Part shown: positions 58,253 through 64,000 of the stretch, one piece after another
Numbering within the stretch: position 1 is the first letter of the stretch
Layout of the letters: every line of letters begins with the position of its first letter
DNA from: Colletotrichum lupini
Lineage: Eukaryota > Ascomycota > Sordariomycetes > Glomerellales > Glomerellaceae
Assembly (NCBI RefSeq): GCF_023278565.1
Contig: NC_064681.1
Location: 2,976,001-3,040,000, forward strand
Direction: 5' to 3'
DNA length: 64,000 bases
The notes under the pieces: model-generated
Seen by the model: the letters and a program-made list of their open reading frames with translations, nothing else
Database searches by the model: none
What the model was told of the DNA's origin: nothing
Made by a program: the position numbers and the translations under genes

Positions 58253-60344
58253 ATGCCGGATCCATGGCGCCAATTACGCTCCTTCGTTTTCCTCAGCGAT
58301 GAAGAGATGGGGAAGAAGGACGACGACCATCACCGCCCTGGCGGCAGCGCCATCAAGAACCCCATGCTGCTTCGAAACAGGAACCCCCAATGGCAGCCCG
58401 CCGCCAAGATGCCCTCCCGCCGCCTCTTCCGACGCATCGCCTACCTCCTCGTCATTGCCGCCGGCCTCTGGTACCTCTTGAGCGACCTCTCCCTCGGTTT
58501 CGGCCAACGGCCCCCGAACTACATCTACCCGTACCCCGAAGACGCTTCTCCGTCCCGCGATCCCTCCTCACGAAAGCCCGGCCGGCTAGCTCAAGGTCAA
58601 CCCATCCCGCCAGCCACGGAACACGACTACAATGGCCCCGTCAAGTTCCACCGGCTCGCCAACTCGCTGCACGCCATTGCTGCTACCAAGGGCAGCCAGC
58701 CCATCAACCAAAATGTCCTCTTCGCCGCCTCCAACTTGCGCAGCATATCGAGCTTGCTACCGTTCGCATGTAAGATGGGCACTGAGCTGAGAAGCTACGT
58801 ACACTTTGCCGTCATGAGCAGGAGCGACATCAACCTCGACGAGCTGAAGAAGATCAACGGCGTGGACGATACCTGCTACATCATCTGGCACGATGCCCGA
58901 GCCGACTTCTCCCCCCTCTCGACCGACGCTCGACTCGAACAATCCGCGGTCCGCGCGCTGCGACACATAAGCACATACATGCATCCTCAAGCTATCCTCA
59001 TTGACGGTTCCGACGACGAATACGTCCCCTTCACGAAAGGAATGCGCGACGAGACGGGCAGGCTCAAGACCCCGCTGATTGAGCTTCCCGCTGGTGCCTG
59101 GACACATCTTTCATGGTTGTCGAAGCTTGACAGCGCTTCCCTAGCTGCGTGGAACCAGGTCAGCGTCGACATCCTGATCCAGGCCCCGGCGAGCGGGTCA
59201 GGCAGCCTGTTGCGGCTGCTCAAGTCTCTCAATGACGCCGATTTCACTGCCTTCTCGATCCCTCACCTCACCATTGAGCTACCGCAAGACATTGAACCTG
59301 CGACGGCCAAGTTCCTCGAGACGTTCCGCTGGCCGCCGCCACACGTGCATAACCCCGGGCGCGTGCAGATGCTCTCCCTAAGGCATAGAATCCCGAGACA
59401 GCGCATGACGGAGGAGGAGAGCTCCATACGATTCCTTGAGTCTTTCTGGCCAACAACGCCAAAGTACTCTCATATTCTAGTTCTTTCGCCACAGGCGGAG
59501 CTTGCGCCTGGTTTCTTCCATTGTAGGCATACTCCATGTCACAAAAACTAGAACATCTGACTAACGATTACCAGACCTGAAGTATACGGTGTTGGAGTAC
59601 CGCTACTCTCGCCTGACCACCCTCCAGAAATGGGACCAACGTTTGCTCGGCATCAGCATGACCACGCCTTCCATGTACCTGAACGGCAAGAAGGACTTCA
59701 TCGAGCCGACGGCAGAAGGCGCAAGCGATCTCGAACCCGGAACTTCCTACCTGTGGCAAGCTCCCAACAGCAACGCCGTTCTCTTCTTCGGTGACAGGTG
59801 GATCGAGCTACACGGCCTCGTATCGCAAGTCGACGCGCTACAACACGCGCGGGGTGCCGAGTCATCGCCGGCGCTGATTGCCGAAAAGCAGGTCAGCAAG
59901 ATGTACCCCTCCTGGCTGGAACATATGCTGCGCCTGTCCCGGCTCAGGGGCTACTTCACGCTGTACCCCAGCGCGGAGACGGCAGCCACTATCGCGACAG
60001 TGCACCAGGAGCTCTACCAGGCTCCCGAGGAATACGAGAAGGAAGGTGGGGAGGGTAAGAGGACGGCGAGTCTCTCGGAATCGAGGTTTGGCTCCGGGTC
60101 TCTGGTCCAGACGATGGACACGCTGCCGAATAATGGTAGTCTCAAGCCCGCCAATGATCTTCCACTGCTCGGCTGGGAGGGCGAGGGAACGAACCTCAGG
60201 CACATCTATCAAATGGCGATAGAGTACATGTTCACATGGCGCGAGCAAGTCGGTGGCTGCAGCAAAGAAGAGTCTCAGCGGGACCACGTGGATGGGTCCG
60301 CGAGGGATCTATTTTGCACACCAGATGGTAAACTCAAGGCTTAA
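58253..60344 (+). CDS. Type II membrane protein, putative fungal glycosyltransferase
   Basis: Exons 58253-59522 and 59575-60344 join in phase through a 52-bp intron (GTAGGC, CTAAC, CCAG) to 679 residues. A cytosolic N terminus (MGKKDDDHHRPGG, residues 19-31) and one transmembrane helix (about 62-82, IAYLLVIAAGLWYLLSDLSL) precede a large lumenal domain. The layout is of a Golgi type II enzyme. I associate the N-terminal pattern and lumenal motifs (YIIWHDARADFSPL, ILIDGSDDEY, HILVLSPQAELAPGFF) with a fungal family annotated as glycosyltransferase 2, from memory; no catalytic residue assignment is certain. The true start may be Met19 at 58307, which gives the MGKKDDD opening. It is convergent with the DUF202 gene. 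Confidence 0.6.
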
Positions 60345-60564
60345 TGGAGAATGAAGTGAGTGCGGAGCAAATCCCAAGGAGGGACAGCCTGCCGGTCAAG
60401 ATGATTAAGAGAATCTTGTGCCAAGTGTATACTATATAGACCCTTTTTATATACCCACGGGATGGATGGAACATCAGCATGGACTGACACGGCGCGACGA
60501 AGACAAAGGCACAAAAAGGTGGAATACAAATAAGCGAAATGAGATTTTTTTGTTTGCAGCATAT

Positions 60565-61519
60565 TCACTTCAAGACTGGTCCTGCGACGAAGGCTGCTGC
60601 TGCTGCTTCTGCGTTAGTTGATGAGTTATTCTGTCCCTCTTGAGAGTTTGCTGAAATCTTTGTAATGACGAGTAAGACGACGCATGTTCCCACAATGCTG
60701 AGAGCTACCACGGCGAGCACCTAGGGAATTTGAGTCAGCATGAAAACAGCCTCATAATTTGGCATGAGAAAGAGGCGGGGAGATAATGAGAACTTACGAG
60801 CTGCGTCCTCCATCCGGTTTGCACGATGGCCGCTTTGCGACTGTACTTGTTGACGGTTTCTTACATGCATCCACATCAGCCACTCTGCGCTTCTGGGGGG
60901 GGGGGCTTGCACCGTAGGGGAGGAAAGACTCACTTATGTAGTTACCGATCCCGAGACACAGACACGCGACGGCCAGGATCCAAAAGATGATGCCGAGGGG
61001 TTTGGCCATGCGCAGCTCGAGCTGGCTGGGTTCGGACTTCAGGTGGAAGGAGAGGACGATGGCGACGGCGACGATGGACATGTAGACTGAGAGGCGGAGG
61101 TAGCTAAGGAATGCTGTGATGTTGTGAGTGAGTGAGTGATGAGCGATGAGTGATGGGTGATGAGATTGAGGGGTGTGATAAGGCATCTTGACATACTCCT
61201 CTCATTCGCGCAGTGGTCGCGCGCATCACTTGTTTCGTTTTGGAAGAGGAGGGGGCCGAAGATGGGCCAGGCGAGGAATGTTGATTTTCCTGCGTGGCCT
61301 GAGCCGCTTGTTGTGACATTGTATGTTAGCTTTCAAAGAATCAATTCACAAGTGAGATCAACCTGAGCAGAGATTGAGAGGTGAGTAGGAGAGAGTGAGT
61401 GAGTATCGTACTTACCCAAGGTCGCCGACGTCAATTGGTCTCAAAAGCTCTGAGGGCCGGAGGGGCGCGCAGCAGTGGAAGGTTAGGTCTTCGTCGTCCA
61501 TGTCAGGTCGCGAAGCCAT
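60565..61519 (-). CDS. DUF202-family membrane protein
   Basis: The five exons 61519-61416, 61306-61197, 61113-60934, 60859-60798 and 60720-60565 all join in phase to 203 residues. The N-terminal half is cytosolic (MASRPDMDDEDLTFHCC). The family motif NERTFLSYLRLSV begins at about residue 69, spans the exon 2/3 border and leads into helix 1 (YMSIVAVAIVLSF). Helix 2 is LGIIFWILAVACLCLGIGNYI; helix 3 (QLVLAVVALSIVGTCVVLLVI) is followed by a Ser/Ala-rich tail. DUF202 proteins are small three-helix membrane proteins, in fungi often vacuolar and related to the membrane part of VTC proteins; the exact role is unknown. Intron 3 contains an 11-G run (60895-60905), and intron 2 a GTGA-rich repeat (about 61122-61165). 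Confidence 0.85.
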
Positions 61520-62144
61520 GATTAAGGAAGATGACACTTGAATGAGCTCAGATTGGATTGATTAAGTCGAAAACGAATTGAAGGTCCTGCGCGTGAATGT
61601 GAAAGTGAATGAAGCTGTGAGTTTGAGGATTTGAGTGACGGGAACTTGGAAGTCTGGACACGGCAGCTTTGGAAATGGCAACCGGATTTGATCACAAGCG
61701 CCATGTGTGGTGTCATTTGAGCACTATGTAATTTCTCACGAACTAAGGGGCCTTGCCAAGGATTTGGGGCCGGCGCGGACACTGTACGGCAACGGCGATC
61801 GGCGATCGGGCTCCACCTCGGCTCGCCCGACTTACACTCTAGCCGACCTCGCCGTCAGGACCTCGATTGAATCGCCCTGGCATTCATATCTAAGTAAACG
61901 TGATATTGTTGATACCCGCGATCGAATATCTTGAAATCGCTTCCAGATTCTTCCCTTTGGACTGCGAAAAAAATAGTAACCACAAAGCGTGACAATACAG
62001 AAGCCAAGTCGAAGTTTCCTTGGTCATCAAGCACCTATTAAGCCAAGAAACCCGGTTTCTCCTTCAAATCAGACTTCTCGAACTTTGCTCGCTTGCTGTC
62101 CTGAATACTCAGGGTCTTCAAACCCTCTTTCTCGGCGTTCTTCT
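61520..62144. other. Intergenic / DUF202 promoter
   Basis: No gene recognised upstream of the DUF202 start. Confidence 0.45.
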
Positions 62145-63407
62145 CTACTTTCGGCATAAGGCCTTGGACGGGTCATCCGCCAATGCACAGTACGAGATCC
62201 AGACCTGGACCGCCGCCAGCGCCGTGGCCAGGATTCCGAAGACAGCCGCTATAATCAGGGCGGCAAGAGCACAATTTTACATGTGTCGAGGCGATTTCCT
62301 CCGTTCTGCGTACCGCTCCCATCTAGTAGTCGGCGTCGGGTGGTCGACCTCGCTCAGCAGACGGACCAGCTGTGGGGCCCAGTGCGGGTGCTGCGTGTAT
62401 AAGCCGCGAAGGTCATCGGGAAGTTCTTGACCAGCTGGAGACCCTAGAGAATGGCGGGAAGGCTTCAGGAGATCGGGATCGAGATCTTGCCGCTGGACCC
62501 ATTTCTTCAGTATTCGTCGGGATCGCCCGTCACCGAAGGGAGGGAATAGAAGATCGAGGGTTCTGAGTGTATCCTCGAGAAGCTTCGGGGGTAGACAGCC
62601 ACTATGGCATTACTTGGTAAGTTTTTATTCTTACGATAAGGCTCTCAAGGCTAGGTCTTACATGGATATGGCTTCAGGTAAAGAATGGTTTAACTCTTCC
62701 TGGTCGGCCTTCAAAATATCCAGGCTACGTTCGAGAAACTCTCGATGATGGTACACCAACAGGGTTTTGAATCCTTCTCCCTGAATCAAAGACAAGTGAT
62801 CCGAGAGATTGTCAGTTGCATCGATCTCAATTCTGGCGTTCTTAGACAGGATATGGGCACTGAGATTCCTAATATTGACAGACTGTTCGGGTATCCCTCC
62901 AGCAGACCGATGTGGGTAGACACGCTTAAAGAAGGCCACTAGTGTCTCATTATCTGTCCATTTATATATGTTATAGCCTCCGAGTGCGGTGCCTTCAGTG
63001 TGACACGCAGTCATGAACATCAGCCTTACAGCGTGTTCCAGAACTGCGCCGGTACCTCCACAGTCGGTTGCTGATCGAATCGAGTCTTTCGATGCTGAAG
63101 GATTCAATTTGAGCTGCACGATTGCCTTCTGTATGTCAGCTTTGCTGTGACTGAGCCTGTTCGTCGAAACTCTCTCCGCATAATACTCTGAAAGCCGAAC
63201 ACTTTGCAAACGTTGCGATGAAGCGGCTTCTCCGTTGCTGTTCTCCCAAATGAAGTCCGCAATGGTATGATCAGTAGGTAAGACTGAAGAGGCACACATC
63301 GCAAAATATCTGAGGAGCCGATTTCTAAACGATAGAGTGGGGTTAACTTTCGACAGAATTGACAAAAACCCGGAGACTTCAGGTGCTATTTCATTGTGGA
63401 ATGACTG
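62145..63407 (-). pseudogene. Fungal-specific membrane-tailed hypothetical protein, 5'-truncated and nonsense-bearing
   Basis: A readable segment from an acceptor site at 63407 (QSFHNEIAPEVSGF) runs to a donor at 62661 and contains CGGTGAVLEHAVRLMF and GGYNIYKWTDNETLVAFF. After a 60-bp intron it continues from 62601 with GCLPPKLLEDTLRTLDLLFPP, DPDLLKP and RWERYAERRKSPRHM. An in-frame TAA (about 62279-62281) then precedes a single transmembrane helix (ALAALIIAAVFGILATALAAVQVW) and a stop at 62145. I know this arrangement from a widespread, multi-copy, fungal hypothetical family of unknown function. No upstream exon or ATG is visible to 64000. The stop removes the membrane anchor, so the copy is probably dead. 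Confidence 0.6.
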
Positions 63408-64000
63408 CTAAGGCTTTGGTGGTAAGAAACCCCAGGTAAGGCGACTGGCTGATCAGGCGGTCTTGAGATGAACACGCCATTGGGCTGTGTTGGTTACACG
63501 AGCCTGGTTGGGCGTTCTCGCGTTCTTGAGATGACCACGTTGGCGGACTTCATTGGCAAGAAGCCGGCACACCCACTGCTTCCTTTACCGTTAGTCCTGC
63601 ATCGAAGGAGCACATGCAGCAGGAAAAGTCGCCTCATCATGGATTATGAGGTCAAGTCCGCCTCACTAAATTGGGGGAATAAAGCGACACGCAGACCCTA
63701 GCAGGTTCGAGTTATGTTTGTTTTCGCAATCTCATACTTACTCAGGCTCCCATGTCGTACGCTCAACACTCGTGAGCACATAGCCACTCGACCGAGATGA
63801 GCGCTCTAACGAATTCTTCGTCAACCTATCTCGAATCCGCCGGTGCTCGATACCCCCTTCTTGACTATTTGAGAGTCAAATGGCGCGTTCCAAAGATCGC
63901 TTGGGGCATTAAATCACTCAAGACATATTGGGCGTTGTTAGAATCTCCTATGAGAATCCATAACCACAGCAACCGCATCTTGGTACTGATCGCGATCGCA
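63408..64000. other. No recognisable gene
   Basis: Ordinary composition. The frame at 63468-63701 has no domain. The missing 5' exons of the preceding gene would be expected here but I do not see them. Confidence 0.4.

Overview
The window is nuclear DNA of a filamentous ascomycete (Pezizomycotina, most likely a Sordariomycete; species not determinable from sequence alone). The evidence is short 50-80 bp GT-AG introns with CTAAC-type branch sites, fungal-specific families (HET, GH128, fungal CorA-like, PTH11-type rhodopsin domain, ENA Na+-ATPase) and extensive repeat-induced point mutation (RIP): long tracts that have lost almost all CpA/TpG while keeping CpG.

The window has two halves. The left part (1 to about 43 kb) is repeat-rich and gene-poor. 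It holds three full-length, heavily RIP-mutated copies of one Ty1/copia-type LTR retrotransposon (4975-11822 on -, 16492-23288 on +, 32317-39167 on -), each about 6.8 kb with 202-205 bp LTRs and recognisable 5-bp target duplications. There are also two stand-alone LTRs of the same family (1551-1755, 23960-24164) and a probable TA-flanked MITE carrying a tRNA-like module (4002-4408). Many genes here are broken: a CorA-like gene with an LTR in it, an alcohol dehydrogenase with two frameshifts and no catalytic Cys, a rhodopsin-domain gene cut at an LTR edge, and a cell-surface protein gene split by a full copia element. Genes that look intact in this half are an amino-acid/choline-type permease, a MATE transporter, a divergent HET-domain protein, a small Cys-rich secreted protein, and two intron-containing tRNAs (Lys-UUU, Cys-GCA).

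The right part (about 43-61.5 kb) is gene-dense, GC-balanced and conserved: NADAR protein, ENA-type Na+ P-type ATPase (5 exons), GH128 glycosidase, DBP10 RNA helicase, a DNAJC8/Spf31-like J-protein, SYO1 symportin, a type II membrane putative glycosyltransferase and a five-exon DUF202 membrane protein. DBP10 and SYO1 both serve 60S ribosome assembly; DBP10 shares a 386-bp divergent promoter region with the J-protein. The last 2 kb returns to degenerate sequence, with a 5'-truncated, nonsense-bearing fungal-specific gene.

I did not find a convincing novel molecular system. The most informative material is the record of transposition, RIP and gene disruption at a sharp junction between a repeat-rich compartment and a housekeeping compartment.
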